A stretch of DNA of 64,000 nucleotides, taken from positions 34,269,119 through 34,333,118 of the forward strand of contig OX424559.1 in the NCBI GenBank assembly GCA_949152475.1, written 5' to 3'. The stretch comes from Terebella lapidaria. Lineage: Eukaryota > Annelida > Polychaeta > Terebellida > Terebellidae. Below are positions 38,743-51,333 of this stretch, one piece after another (within the stretch, counting starts at the first letter, position 1; every line of letters starts with the position of its first letter). Under the pieces are notes generated by a model, which worked only from the letters and a program-made list of their open reading frames with translations, made no database searches and was not told the DNA's origin. Made by a program: the position numbers and the translations under genes.

Positions 38743-39809
38743 ATTTTATTTATTGCTGTTGTACATATTATCAAGCCATGTTGATTAAGTTCATGATTAT
38801 GTTGTTTCCCTTGTAAAACTTATCAAGCCATGGTGACCTTGTGAATTTCACGATTCTGTTTTTTCCGGGGTGTACATATCACATTATCACATTCATTTGT
38901 TCATATCACATTCATGTTCATATTCCATTTAATAAATGAATCATATAATTGCCAATCCAATCCTTTCTGTTGATATATATATATAACCATAGCTCAATAT
39001 GCCATCTGAATTCAAGTTCAAGGTCATTGAAATATATACTCACATACAAAGTGTCACCCCTGGCCTATGACCAGCAGCACGTTGTGCGTTTTAAAAATAA
39101 ATCTGACATAATTATGCCTTCTAAGTAATTATCACCTCAGATCTTTTACTGTGATATTCAAATGTCAATGAGCGATTTTCCAAGCTGTATTGCTAAATGT
39201 CCTGCTTCTATATCATTATCGCCAATTTAAATGAGAGATACTTTTTATCCCCATGTGTGTATGTATTATGTTTCTAATATGGATTTCAAATGGTCACAGC
39301 AAATCTAAGCTATACCTGCGAGTGACTAGTCTCCAGACAAAATATCGGAGGAAGTTTTCCATTTCAGACCTGTTACAATCATGATATTTTCCACTCAACA
39401 TCATTCCAGGTCAAATCAAGATCACCAATAAAAAGCATATTTATTTTTTCGCAGCAATCCGCAATGTTGCAACGTGTGCAATATATGTGGAATATATGCG
39501 CTCCGCGCACATTCTAAATAAGGCAATGCATTGAAACAGAAACAGCTAAAGTACCACCCAAATAAATTTAATTTAACTTGAATTATTAATTAAAACTCAT
39601 TAATTTGAACTGTGGACATCTCGATTATTATGTGAGTATGTTGTACGCGTACCATCAAAACATACCATCAGCAGACACGACATACACATTCTGTTCTGAT
39701 ATATACAATAATGATATCATCACAATAGTAGTTCGCTTTAAAAACAAAGATATAATTTAACAAATAGAACACTATGTTCTTGTGATATGAATCGATATGA
39801 AAACTAATT
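38743..39809. other. Non-coding stretch
   Basis: No gene seen. 'aataaatg' near 38930 could serve as the poly(A) signal of the C2H2 gene. Confidence 0.35.
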
Positions 39810-42800
39810 ACTTGACGAAATGTAAATTTCGTCAAGTATGTTGGTCAGTCGCGTTTGTCTGTGTGTTTGTATGTTTGTTAGCGCTCTACAGGTCACAATT
39901 TTGATCATAAAGTCCCGAAAATTTGTCAGAAGATGTGCAATCAAATATGGATGGATGAGTTCATTCTTGGAAGAAATCGGTCGATTGATGACGTCACCAA
40001 AAATCATTGAAAAATCGAAAAATCCCTATCTCTCACCATTGGCGAATTTTCAAAAATTCACACGGCAGTCACATTTGAACCGATACCTCTGAAATTTAGC
40101 ACACCGATATATTGTAATATTATCCATCATACTGCGAAGTTTGGTTTGGATCGGTTGAACGTCAATGACGTCACGACATGAAACGTAATTTTTCGAAATG
40201 GGGTTATATATCGGAAAGTATTTGTCGTACAGAGAAGCGGATTGCACCATTGGAAAGCTCGTTGAATTCTGGTTTAGGAGGGTACTGTCCGATACTTTTC
40301 CGCCATGATAGATTTTCCGCTATGACGTCATAAACGTAAGGCCTGTCATACCAATTTTCCGACTTTTCATCAAACATTCAAACATCTACAGTGCACTCAA
40401 ATTTGAAGGTATTGAACTGTAATTATCAAAACGTATGTGAAATAATGATATCCAGCCACGTACCAAGTTTCAACACGCTGCGTGCAACGTCAATGACGTC
40501 ATGACGTAAAACGTCAATTTTAGAAATGGGGCTATATATCGAAAATTATTTGTCGTACAAAGAAGCGAATTGCACCATTGGAAAGCTCGTTGAATTCTGG
40601 TTTAGGAGGGTACTGTCCGATACTTTTCCGCCATGATAGATTTTCCGCTCTGACGTCATAAACGTAAGGCCTGTCATACCAATTTTTCGACTTTTCAGCA
40701 AACTTTCAAACATCCACAGTGCACTCAATTTTGAAGATATTAGGTTGTAATTATCAGAACGTATGTGGAATAATGATACCCAGCCATACACCAAGTTTCA
40801 ACACGCTACGTGCAACGTCGATGACGTCATGACGTAAAACGTCAGTTTTTAAAATGGGGCTATATATCGAAAAATATTTGTCGTACAAAGAAGCGAATTG
40901 CACCATTGGAAAGCTCGTTGAATTCTAGTTTAGAGGAGTGCTGTCCGAAACTTTTCCGTCATGATAGACTTTCCGCTATGACGTCATAAACGTAAGGCTT
41001 GTCATACAAGATTTACGGCTTTTGAGCAAACTTTCAAACAAGCACAGTGCACTCAATTTTGAAGGTAATAGGCTGTAATTATGAGAGCGTTATTAGTCAG
41101 CCACGTACCAAATTTCAACACGCTACATGCAACGTCAATGACGTCATGAGGTAAAACGTCAATTTTAAAAATGGAGTTATATGTCGAGAGGTATTTGTCG
41201 CACAGAGAAGCGGATTGCACCATTGGAAAGCTCGTTCAATTCTGGTTTAGGTGGGTACTGTCTGATCCTTTTCCGCCGTGATAAATTTTCTGCTATGACG
41301 TCATAAACGTAATGCCTGTCATACATTTTTTTTACTTTTCCGCAAACTTTCAAACATCCACAGTGCACTCAAATTTGAAGCTATTGGACTGTTATCATGA
41401 GGATTTAGTTGGAATATTAATACCAAGTCATGTACTGAGTTTCAAGACGTTACGTGCAACGACAATGACGTCATGACGTCAAACGTCAACTTTCGAAATA
41501 AGATATCTCGGTAAGTGTTCTTCCTAGAGTGGAACGGATAACATCGTCGGAAAGCTCGTTCAATTCTGCTAAAAGTAGGCCACCAGTGGTGCTTTGCCGT
41601 CATGTTAAATTTTTCGATATGACGTCATAAACGCAAGGCCAGTCATACTTTTTAGCAAACTTTCAAGCATCCACATTGCACTCAAATTTGAAGAAATTCG
41701 ATTTTGATTGTGATTAGTTGCTGGATAAAGACCTCAAATCGAGTGCATATCGTAGATAAACTCGAGTTCTATCGTCCCTGAACTTGACCTTGATATTTTA
41801 CCTTGACTTTGAGGTGTTCGCCTGGGGCCAATGCCAAGGTCAAGGACAAAGGTCAGCGCAATATATTGAGTAGTATATCGTTCGAAAGGTCTTGAGCCCC
41901 CGATTGCAGTGATACCTTATTTTCGGCGCTGCGCCGTACACTGACGTCACAATGACGTCATAAACGTCAAATTTCCGAAATTTCAAAAGGCCATAACATC
42001 GTCAATACTGTATGGAATCTCTTGAAATTTGATGTGCATATTGACAGCAATGACCTCTACGAATTAAAGTACAAAGGTCAAAGGTCAAGGTCAAGGTCAT
42101 CGAAATCCCAGAAAAACACGTTTCTGGTAATAATATCCGTTTGATTTGTCGTAGGTTCATGAAATTTCAACCATATCATTCACAAGAGGTATAGCAATCG
42201 GGCTTTTATGTCATTTTCATGATTGACCTTGAACTTTGTCAGGAAAATAAGGTCATATGAGGAAAACTTCATGGTCAAATTTTAAAACTAATTGAAACCT
42301 ATGAAGTAGTATATCAAATGAAAGGTCTTGATTCCCTGGTACATACTTTCTCATCTATTTTGAGATGTGACGTTTATTGACGTCACAGTGACGTCATAAA
42401 CGTTAATTTTTCGAAATTTCAAACGGTCATAGTGTCCACAAATCTTGTTTGATTCTAATGAAATTATACAAGTATTATATATGTCTTCATGCACAGGCAA
42501 TGCACAATTTTCGTGACTCAAGGTCAAAGATCAAGGTCAAGGTCACGCAAAATGTTAAAAACACATAAGTGGCCAAAACTCCAGTTCTATTTGTTATAGA
42601 GACTTCAAACCAAGTTCATATTGTAGATAAACTCGAGTCCTATCTTCTGTGTCCTTCGGCGCTGCGACGTACACTGACGTCACAATGACGTCATAAACGT
42701 CAAATTACCGAAATTTCAAAAGGCCATAACAGCGTCAATAATGTATGGAATACCTTGAAATAGCATTGACCTTTACGAATTGAAATACAAAGGTCAAAGG

Positions 42801-43538
42801 TCAAGGTCAGGGTCATCGAAATCCCAGAAAAACATCTTTTCGGTTATAACATCTGTTTGAATCGTTGTAGTCTCATAAAGTTTGAACCATATCATTCAGA
42901 AGAGGTATAGCAATCAGACTTATATGTCAATTCCATGATAAACCTTGAACTTGATCGGAAAAATGAGGTCACATGAGCAAAACTTCAAGGTCAAATTTTC
43001 AAACTAACTAAAAGCTATCAAGTAATATATCAAATGGAAGGCCTTGAACCCATGATAAATAGTTTCCCATCAGTTTTCAAATGTAAACTTTATTGACGTC
43101 ACAATGACCTCAAGTACGTAAATTTTTCGAAATTTCGAAAAGCCACAGTGTCCGGAATTCTTGTTCGATTCTGATGGAATTGTTCAATTATAATTTGTAT
43201 CTTCATGCATGGGCAATGCACAATTTTCGTGACCCAAGGTCAAGGGTCAAGGTCAAGGTCAAAGAATAGGTCAAAATCACAAAAATTGTCATAATTTCGG
43301 AACTATTCTTCATAGAAAGTTCAAACTGGGACCATATTGTAGCATATCAAAAGGTCTTTGTCTGCTGACCTTGAATGTGCACTTTGACCTTGACCTTGAA
43401 AAGTTTGCCCAACATAAAAATTTCATGAAAAAAGTATCTTTCTTCAAATGTCGAGGAGTTTTTCAGTAAATCTTTTCAATGTGTGAATTATGGGTAAATG
43501 TTTTAAATGAAAACAAATGTTTAGTCATTTCGTCAAGT
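39810..43538. repeat. Satellite-bearing element bounded by 13-bp inverted repeats
   Basis: ACTTGACGAAATG at 39810-39822 is matched by its complement CATTTCGTCAAGT at 43526-43538; the left end is itself a hairpin (39811-39836). From about 39900 to 41700 a ~316-330-bp unit repeats ('attgcaccattggaaagctc' at 40241, 40569, 40898, 41214). From about 41760 to 43400 a second unit of roughly 735 bp repeats twice, rich in 'aaggtcaaggtca'. TGACGTCA and TGACGTCAT occur many times. No coding capacity. Confidence 0.65.
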
Positions 43539-43610
43539 GTTGGCCTATGGCAGATTTTTCTATTGTTACTTTTTCCAGGTGTGAGTGTCCGGAGCGGACC
43601 CCCTCCCCAT

Positions 43611-43624
43611 CCCCCCCCCCCCCC
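43611..43624. repeat. C14 homopolymer
   Basis: Run of C, then ctcgagg. Could be an assembly weak point. Confidence 0.8.
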
Positions 43625-43865
43625 TCGAGGTCCGAGGACCGCGTTTTAGTTTTTTTTTTTTGATGTTCTAGTAATTTTGTTCTAATATTGTTGTTTCGAA
43701 CAAAAATGGCCATCTATGTTACCATTCTGTTAAATATGGCGTTTAATTTCGTGGAAATCCCTGAAGTTATATCAATACCGAACTGATTTTAAACGAACAT
43801 TTCCATCCAAAGAGAAACCATTGGAATTCTGTGATGAAATGAGAAGGGATACACACACACAGCAT

Positions 43866-43910
43866 AATCAATCAATCAAATCAATCATCAAATCAAATCA
43901 ATCAAACTTT
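43866..43910. repeat. (AATC)n low-complexity tail
   Basis: 'aatcaatcaatc' and 'aaatcaatc' repeats, the kind of tail left by SINE or LINE insertions; a similar tract occurs at 6770-6785. Confidence 0.45.
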
Positions 43911-44109
43911 ACATACCAAAGTTTCACAAAACAAAATCAGTTCGGTATTAATAATGAACGAATCCTACGATATAGTACCAACAACATATGCTAATTATCA
44001 CAAATTTATTAGAGAGCAAATTAGAGAGCAAAACAGAACAATTCCATGATGAGCATCTAACTTGAAACAAAAAAAAAACACAATTGTGTTTTCACCAAGC
44101 AAGACTAAA

Positions 44110-44430
44110 GCCTGGTTTACACGATCAAACTACTTCAAATTTTTACTTCAAACTACTTCAAACTTTGGAGTTTGACGCCAAGTTTGATCGTGTAAACCGA
44201 GACTTCAAACTACATCAAATTACTTCAAAATACTTCAAACTATTAAAGCTCGTAAGAAGTTTGACCGTGTAAACCGGAGTTTGAAAGAGTTTGATGTAGT
44301 TTGAAGTAGTTTGACGTGACGAGTTTGATCATGTAAACACCCACCATCAAACTATTTCAAACTCACGTGTTAGGAGTTTGAAGTAGTTTGAAGTAGAAAG
44401 TTTGAAGTAGTTTGATCGTGTAAACCAGCC
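44110..44430. mobile_element. Foldback/MITE built of ACTTCAAAC repeats
   Basis: The left end GCCTGGTTTACACGATCAAA and the right end (minus) GGCTGGTTTACACGATCAAA form an inverted repeat of about 30 bases. Internal 'gatcgtgtaaaccga' and 'gaccgtgtaaaccgg' give further complementary arms, and the interior is mostly ACTTCAAA iterations. I could not confirm a target duplication. Confidence 0.6.
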
Positions 44431-44766
44431 ATTACAGTAAAGTACTAATAATTTGAATGAATAACGCTTCACATACGGGACATCACTTCACGAGACAATT
44501 AAACAAAACACCAACCACAAAGTGATTGATGACCTTTGTGTTGGTTGCGCTGATTTTTATTTAATCAAAACCATAAGCAGCGTTACAACAAAACGCTATA
44601 CCAAAGAACTAATTACAAGAATGAAACTACAACCTTTATTGGCGTTTTTGTTATTTGGAACATCACATGTCATTCATGAAACAATATACCAGAGATAATT
44701 ACAACGCAATAAGAAAATGAAACTTCTGTGCCTTCCAAAACTGAATTACCAAGGCGTCAAGCACAG

Positions 44767-45239
44767 TCAATCTCCATGAGGCGTGACACCATCCTCCTTT
44801 TCCTCATGTTTGTGTTCATCCGCTTCCATGCCGACCGCTCCCGTCTTTGGCGAGGCAATGGGGTCGTCCTTGTAGAGTGCAAGTTCTTTTTCCAAAACTT
44901 CCAAACGCGCCTGCAACAGCTCGGCCTTTTTTCTGATTCGGAAATTTGCTTCTGGATTTCCTGGAGTGTCTCGGCGACGACGATTTTGACCTCGTTCATT
45001 TCATTCATGATTGAACGAAATTCATCAAGTTTCCCCAGGCATTTCATCAGCTCCACATTCGCCTGCTCTCGTCTGCCAGCAGTTTGAAAGCCCACGGCCG
45101 CCGCTATGCTGGTCTCCAATGCTTCAAGCTCTCGTTTGAGCTTTGCAGCCAGGAAGCTCAGACGTGCTTGCGGCAATGCACTACTAGATGGGCTCTGGGC
45201 CATCTTGAAGCATTTAGTTGGCGGGAGAGTTGCAGCCAT
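44767..45239 (-). pseudogene. Coiled-coil protein ORF with a homopolymer frameshift
   Basis: The minus-strand frame from ATG at 45239 encodes MAATLPPTKCFKMAQ..., then Ala/Leu/Glu-rich helix (LSFLAAKLKRELEALETSIA, LMKCLGKLDEFRSIMNEMNE, LQEIQKQISES). At a T6 run on plus (44927-44932) it leaves the heptad pattern. In the adjacent frame the helix continues (KAELLQARLEVLEKELALYK) and ends after EKEDGVTPHGD at a TGA at 44767. A one-base indel, a sequencing error or programmed frameshifting could explain this; restoring nothing, I only note that the two frames join there. No family is recognised. It is intronless and lies just upstream of the Helentron on the opposite strand. Confidence 0.45.
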
Positions 45240-45660
45240 TTCAATGCCTCAATCGTTTACTGATGAATTTGAATATTGCAATCGTTCACTGAACTTTATC
45301 ATTTGGGTTTTAACTTGGCAGCAAATTTTGTCCCTGAAGTACCCCCAAAATTGATATTTTTTTCTTCAATATTGAAGAAAAAAATTACAATACCATATTT
45401 GGCGATATTGCGAAATACAGCAGAATATATTAACATGGCATGAACGTATCCCTTGCCATGATCAAGGTATATTGCGAAATAATAACGGGCAATGACCTAA
45501 TCATCATTCAAGCCAGACTGCATTTTTATATTGACTGTTTTTCATTCAATATTGAAGAAATTTTCTTCAATTTTAATGTACTTCAAGTGCCGAGGAATAT
45601 GTATCAGAAAATGAATATCCATTACGTTTATTGTAAAAAAAGTCAAGTATTGATAACGAG

Positions 45661-47709
45661 ATGCCACCGAAATTATCTAAGCAAGCACTCGCAGATCGAA
45701 AAGCGCGAGATAGAGAGAGAAAGAGACAAACCCGAGGTGCTGAGACTGCAGAAGAAACAGAGAGGCGCTGGTCAACAGACAGACAGCAAAAAGCAAAAGT
45801 TCGTGCAGCAGAAACCCCCGATGCCACCAAAAGACGGAGGTCCAGTGTCCGGAAGCACACGGCTGAGGTTCGTGCTGCAGAAAGCCCTCATGCCACTGAG
45901 AGACGGAGGGCCAGTGTCAGACAGCACACGGCTGAGGTTCGTGCTGCAGAAAGCCCTCATGCCACTGAGAGACGGAGGGCCAGTGTCAGACAGCACACGG
46001 CTGAGGTTCGTGCTGCAGAAAGCCCTCATGCCACTGAGAGACGGAGGGCCAGTGTCAGACAGCACATGGCTGAGGTTCGTGCTGCAGAAAGCCCTCATGC
46101 CACTGAGAGACGGAGGGCCAGTGTCAGACAGCACACGGCTGAGGTTCGTGCTGCAGAAAGCCCTCATGCCACTGAGAGACGGAGGGCCAGTGTCAGACAG
46201 CACACGGCTGAGGTTCGTGCAGCAGAGAACCCCGATGCCACTGAGAGAAGGAGGACCAGTGACAGACAGCACACGGCTGAGGTTCGTGCTGCAGAAAGCC
46301 CTCATGCCACTGAAAAACGAAGGGCCAGTGTTCGTAAGCACTCAGCTGAGATTCGCGCTGCAGAAAGTCCCGATGTCACCAAAAAACGAAGGTCCACTGA
46401 CAGACAACAAAAAGCACAAGTTCGTGCCACAGAAAGTCCTGATGATGCGAACAGACGGAGGTTCAATCTCAGGAAGCACGTAGCAGACGTTCGTGCTGCA
46501 GAAAGCCCTGATGCCGCGAACAGACGGAGGGCCAGTGTCAAAAAGCACGCAGCAGAAGTTCGTGCTGCAGAAAGCCCCGATGTTGCTACATCACGCAGGT
46601 CCAGGGAGAGACTACGTAGAGCAGAAATCCGTGCTGTCCAAAATAGACGAGAAATCACTATTGAGAAAGCAGCAAACACATTCCGTTCGAAAATTAAACA
46701 GGGCCCTATCTTCCCGTGCACAATATGTCATCGTCTCATGTACCGGGTATCTGTTGTTAGTTTTGATAGAAGCAAGTATCCGAAGCTTTCTGATAACTTG
46801 AAATCCACAATCGTCAAACCTGACCTGCTGTATGAAGCGAGTGGTGAGCATTGGGTGTGCAAAACGTGCCATGACACACTGAAGAGAGGCAACATGCCTG
46901 CTCAAGCATGTGCCAATGGGCTGAAGTTGATGGAAGTACCACAAGAGCTGAAAGATTTACGTCCACTTGAGCTTCGCCTCATAAGCCAGAGAATCCATTT
47001 CTTGAAAATGGTGGGTCTACCTAAAGGGCAACAGAAAGCAATCCATGGTCCTGCTGTCAACGTCCCTACCAACGTAGATCAAGTATGCTCCTTGTTGCCT
47101 CGACTACCAGAAGATGCCCACATATTACCGATGAAGCTGAAGCGAAAGTTAGTATACAAAGGACATTATCTCTATGATTTTGTCAGGCCCCCAAAAGTGA
47201 TGGCAGCCTTGCTGTGGTTGAGGGAGAACAACCCCCGGTACAAAGATATCGATCTATGTGAAGACTGGGAGAAGCAGTGGAATGATCGTGACAGTGATGT
47301 GTGGCAAGCACTCCTCAACATCGGGGAAGATCCGTGCAATTCTGACCATGATGATCAAACGTGTACATCAAGCACTTCGAGAGACAAGACAAAGGCTCCG
47401 ATGAACACATCTGCTGGAGACACACTTTCTGCTTCGGCTTGTGCTGTGAGGCCAACCATCCATACCTTACCTGCGCAGTTTGGGTTTACTGTGCGGGATG
47501 TGCCACCAGATGGCAATTGTTGCTTTGCTGCTATCGCCAGGGGATTGAAGACAACTGGTATACAGGAAATAAGTCCTGAAATGCTGCAACAGCAACTGGT
47601 TGATTTTTTCCGCAACACAGACCCTTCTCCGTATGAAGGCTTCTTGTCTGGTCCAGAGGCTGCTGATAGATGCAGAGACTACGGTCATGATATAGCAGCT
47701 CAGTTCTAG
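45661..47709 (+). pseudogene. Helentron N-terminal part: 23-residue repeats, DUF6570-like, first half of OTU
   Basis: The ATG at 45661 opens a 682-codon frame. Residues about 40-320 are basic repeats of the form AEVRAAESPHATERRRASVR. Next comes a CxxC...CxxC region (PCTICHRLMYRV, HWVCKTCHDTLKRGN) and ACANGLKLMEVPQELKDLRP, typical of the DUF6570-like Helitron N-terminus. It ends with an OTU-type start, VPPDGNCCFAAIARGL, whose Cys in DGNC is the expected catalytic residue. The frame then runs into inserted LINE sequence and stops at 47709. The OTU His is found across the insertion at 49777. Confidence 0.75.
45781..46640 (+). repeat. 69-bp coding minisatellite in the Helentron ORF
   Basis: 'gctgaggttcgtgctgcaga' recurs every 69 bases, the central six or so copies almost identical and outer ones diverged. 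Other frames on both strands are also open through the array. Confidence 0.85.
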
Positions 47710-49515
47710 CTGATGACTTTCTTGGATTTTTCATGACCAAGGTCAAGAACATTCGTGATGAGCTCAGTCATTACCCTTTGTTTCATCAGGAGCTCATAGT
47801 TGGACAGGAATTCAGTTCTTTCACTCCCATGACCCTTGAGGGTGCGGAAAAACTCATTAGACAATGTAAGCCAACCACCTCTCCAGCGGATCCGGTTCCA
47901 ACAAAGTTGGTGATAGAGCATCTAGATGTTCTTCTCCCTCTCATCACTAGGATAATTAACAGTTCACTCCGAAGTGGTGCTTTCGTTGACTCATGGAAAA
48001 CATCGATAGTGCGGCCACTTCTCAAAAGGGACGGCCTGGAGTGTGTTCTAAAAAACTACCGTCCTGTCAGCAACTTGCAGTTTTTATCAAAAGTTGTTGA
48101 ACGTGCATGTCTCACACAATTCTCTTCTTACATCGAAAGCAATGCTCTTCTCCCAATATATCAATCAGCATACCGCAAGTCTTTCAGCACTGAGACAGCA
48201 TTAGTCAAGTTATCAAATGATATTCTCTGGAGCATGGAATATCAATGCATCACAGCATTGATGTGCATTGATCTGTCGGCAGCATTTGACACTGTAGACC
48301 ATGATGTGCTACTTCAAGTCCTTCATAACAAGTTTGGTGTTGCTGGCAAACCTCTGTTGTGGTTTGAGAGCTATCTTCGGTCTCGAGCTGCCAAAGTTAT
48401 GATCGACGGTCATCTATCATCATCAGCTCCGCTTACCTGCTCGGTTCCTCAGGGCTCAATTTGTGGACCAGTTCTGTATAATATTTATGCCAGCACCCTT
48501 GATGAACATATCAGCAAATATCACGTCTCCATACTTGGGTACGCTGATGATCACTCCATATACTCCTCCTTCAATCCCAACTCCAACGAGAAAACATTGG
48601 AAGCATTTGAGAACTTGGAAAATTGCTTGATCTCTATAAACAACTGGATGACAATAAACAGGCTTAAAATGAACTCCAGCAAAACCGAATTCATCTTGTT
48701 CGGTCATAAAAGTCAACTGGATAAGTGTGATGTCGATTCAATCAATGTCTGTTCAGACAAGGTTGTACAATCCTCGTGTGTGAAGTATCTCGGTGTCCAT
48801 TTTGACGACACTCTTAACTTCAAACGTCACATCAGCGAAAAGTGTCGGACAGCTGCATTCTATTTGTACAACATTCGCCATATACGTGAGTACATCACAG
48901 TGGATATATGCCACAAACTTGTCCACTCCTTGGTCTTATCCCACTTGGACTACGCCAACTCTTTGTTGTATGGCCTCCCTGCAACCACATTGGGTCCTCT
49001 TCGCAGAATTCAGCACCGTGCAGCCAAACTGGTCCTCAATCGCGGTCGTTACACCAGTGCCACTGATGCCCTCAGAACCTTGCACTGGCTTCCGATTGAA
49101 TATCGTGGCCAGTTCAAAATAGCATGCTTGGTGTTCCAGTGCCTTCAAGGTACTGCACCCAAGTACTTACAAGACCTCATACACATCAACATACCTCGAA
49201 GAAATACACGGTCATCGGCGGACGCACTAAAACTGAAGTGCCCTAAAACTGCACGGAAAACATTTGCAGATCGCTCCTTCTCAGTATCTGGTCCTACCAT
49301 CTGGAATACTCTCCCATGTCACATTCGTAACGTCCAAACATATCCAGCCTTCAAAACAGCTCTCAAAACCTATTACTTCGCCAAAGCTTTTAATGTCTAA
49401 ACAAAATATCACTTGTTCAATTAATTCATTATTATTTTTGTACAGCGCCGCTGATTATATTGTAAAATATATAAATGTGCGCTCTATAAATGTAAATGTA
49501 GTAGTAGTAGTAGTA
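47704..49515 (+). mobile_element. 5'-truncated L2/CR1-like LINE inside the Helentron
   Basis: The frame 47733-49400 encodes a reverse transcriptase without its endonuclease: KNYRPVSNLQFLSKVVER, LMCIDLSAAFDTVDHDVL, SVPQGSICGPVLYNIY, the catalytic GYADDHSIYS, then the thumb and C-terminal region to AKAFNV. The 3' end reads 'gcgctctataaatgtaaatg' followed by (GTA)n, the kind of short-repeat tail seen in L2/CR1 elements. The reading frame is still open, so the insertion is fairly recent, but a 5'-truncated copy cannot move on its own. Confidence 0.8.
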
Positions 49516-51333
49516 GCACCACAAGATGTTGACTACACCATTGCCTGTATCATGGACCCTGAAATCCGCCAAAGAGAGAGGTGGAACAGATATGTCAACC
49601 GACTTCATGAAGGTGCCTGGGCTGACCACCTCGCTGTCCAGGGTTTAGCCGAAATGCTGGAGATCGACATCCACATTCTAGCAACACTGAATCCACAAAG
49701 AATGACTATTGTGACACCACATGATAAAGCCAGTGCTGAAAGTCAATACGTTACTATAAGCCACATCGACCAGAGACACTATGTTGCTTTAGAAAAGGTA
49801 TCTGCAGCATCAACTGGTGTGGCAACAACTCATTGCCGAGTACCTGACAAGCAGTCTGATGAAGAAGATGAAGAAGACCAAGCAGCATTTGAAGAAGCTG
49901 TCGGTAACCGAGGACTGCCATATGAAACATGCATGCAGCCCGAGTCATTGCCAGACACAGATGATATTCACTGCTTGGCGCCTGGAGAGAACCAGCATCC
50001 CATCGGGTTTCTGACAGGTCCGGACTTCGAAATCTTGTCCAATCCTGATAAATACCCGTATGGCAAAAACAGCTTTTCCACGCCACGTGACAAGCGACTG
50101 ACCATTCGAAAATACTTCAATCAGAGAATACTTGATGCAGACGGTCGTTTCGCCAAGCATGTCGAATACCTGCTGACTGCACAGTACGTGGTAGAAGCTA
50201 AACAAGTCCGTGATGATTCACAAATAGCAATGCGCCAAACATGTGGCATGATGTTTCAGGGACAGAAGGTGACCGCTGGTGTCCTGAAAGATGCACAACA
50301 GTTAAGAACTGATGCTGCTGTCAAGTTCCTGAAGAATGTGAGGGGTTCTCCAGCCTACTGGCAACGTGTACTGTACGATGTTCTTGCCATGGTCAGGCAT
50401 TTGGGAATTCCCACATGGTTTCTGACGCTGTCCGCAGCAGATATGCAATGGCCTGAAATAATACAAGGCATTGCTCGTCAACATGGCAAAGTCTACACTG
50501 TCGAGGAAGTTGCGGCAATGTCCTGGGAAGAGAAGTCCATGTGGCTGCGGACAAATCCAGTTACAGCTGCCAGACAATTCCAGTATCGCCTCGACATGTT
50601 CTTCAAAGAATTCATTTGTGGAAAAGCTAACCCAATAGGAGAGGTACATGACTACTTCATTCGGATTGAATTCCAGGCAAGAGGCTCCCCACATGCTCAC
50701 ACTATTATCTGGGTCAAGGGTGCACCTCACATCGGCGCAAACACAGATGACGAAATTACTCAATTCATTGACAGCTACCAGACCTGCGAAGTCATAGATG
50801 AATCAGCGAGGCTTCAAATGCACAGGCATTCAGTGACGTGCAGACGGAATGGAGGATGTCGTTTTCACTTTCCTCATGCTCCCAGCTTGAAGACATTGAT
50901 TGCTCGTCCACCGGACCCATCCAATCCCAATGTCGTAGCAGCCGAAGTTCTCAAGAGCAAAAAGGACTTGCTCGGAAAGGTCAGGGATGTACTGCTGGAT
51001 CCTGACACCCCCAACAACATCACAACAAATGATCTTCTCAACAAAGCTGGAGTTGGAATCGCACAGTACACAAGAGCTCTTGAAACATCAAAGAGTGGCA
51101 CACATGTGATACTGAAACGGGAGCCAAGCTCACAGTGGATCAATAGCTACAACCCCGACATACTACAGACCTGGCAGGCGAACATGGACCTACAATACAT
51201 AGTTGATCCCTATGCATGCATTATGTACGTAACCAGCTACATGATGAAGAGTGAACGAGCAATGAGTGAACTCCTACATAAGGTCGCCAAGAAACTCGAA
51301 CAAATGATGTCAAAGATCAGCTGCGAAAACTAG
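49516..51333 (+). pseudogene. Helentron middle part: OTU second half and HUH Rep
   Basis: Resumes with APQDVDYTIACIMDPE; the OTU C-terminal His is likely that of IDQRHYVALE. Next is the Helitron-like N domain (NKYPYGKNSF, PTWFLTLSAADMQWPE) and the Rep HUH motif in IEFQARGSPHAHTIIWV near 50660-50710. The tyrosine motif is YVTSYMMKSE near 51225. Near 51300 the frame shifts: the following frame carries DQLRKLGSTFLTHREVSAQE, which continues the Helitron consensus, whereas this frame stops at 51333. Confidence 0.75.

Noticed and set aside
45440..46483. Long open frame overlapping the Helentron N-terminus, and a minus-strand frame at 45772-46341
   Set aside because: Both are shadows produced by the 69-bp repeat; only the frame from 45661 continues into recognisable domains.
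45781..46640. Regular repeats that might suggest a CRISPR array
   Set aside because: Units are contiguous with no unique spacers, are coding, and the context is eukaryotic.
49264..49515. N-terminal extension of the Rep frame upstream of the OTU remnant
   Set aside because: The frame runs back through the LINE 3' end by chance; family resemblance starts only at APQDVDYTIA.
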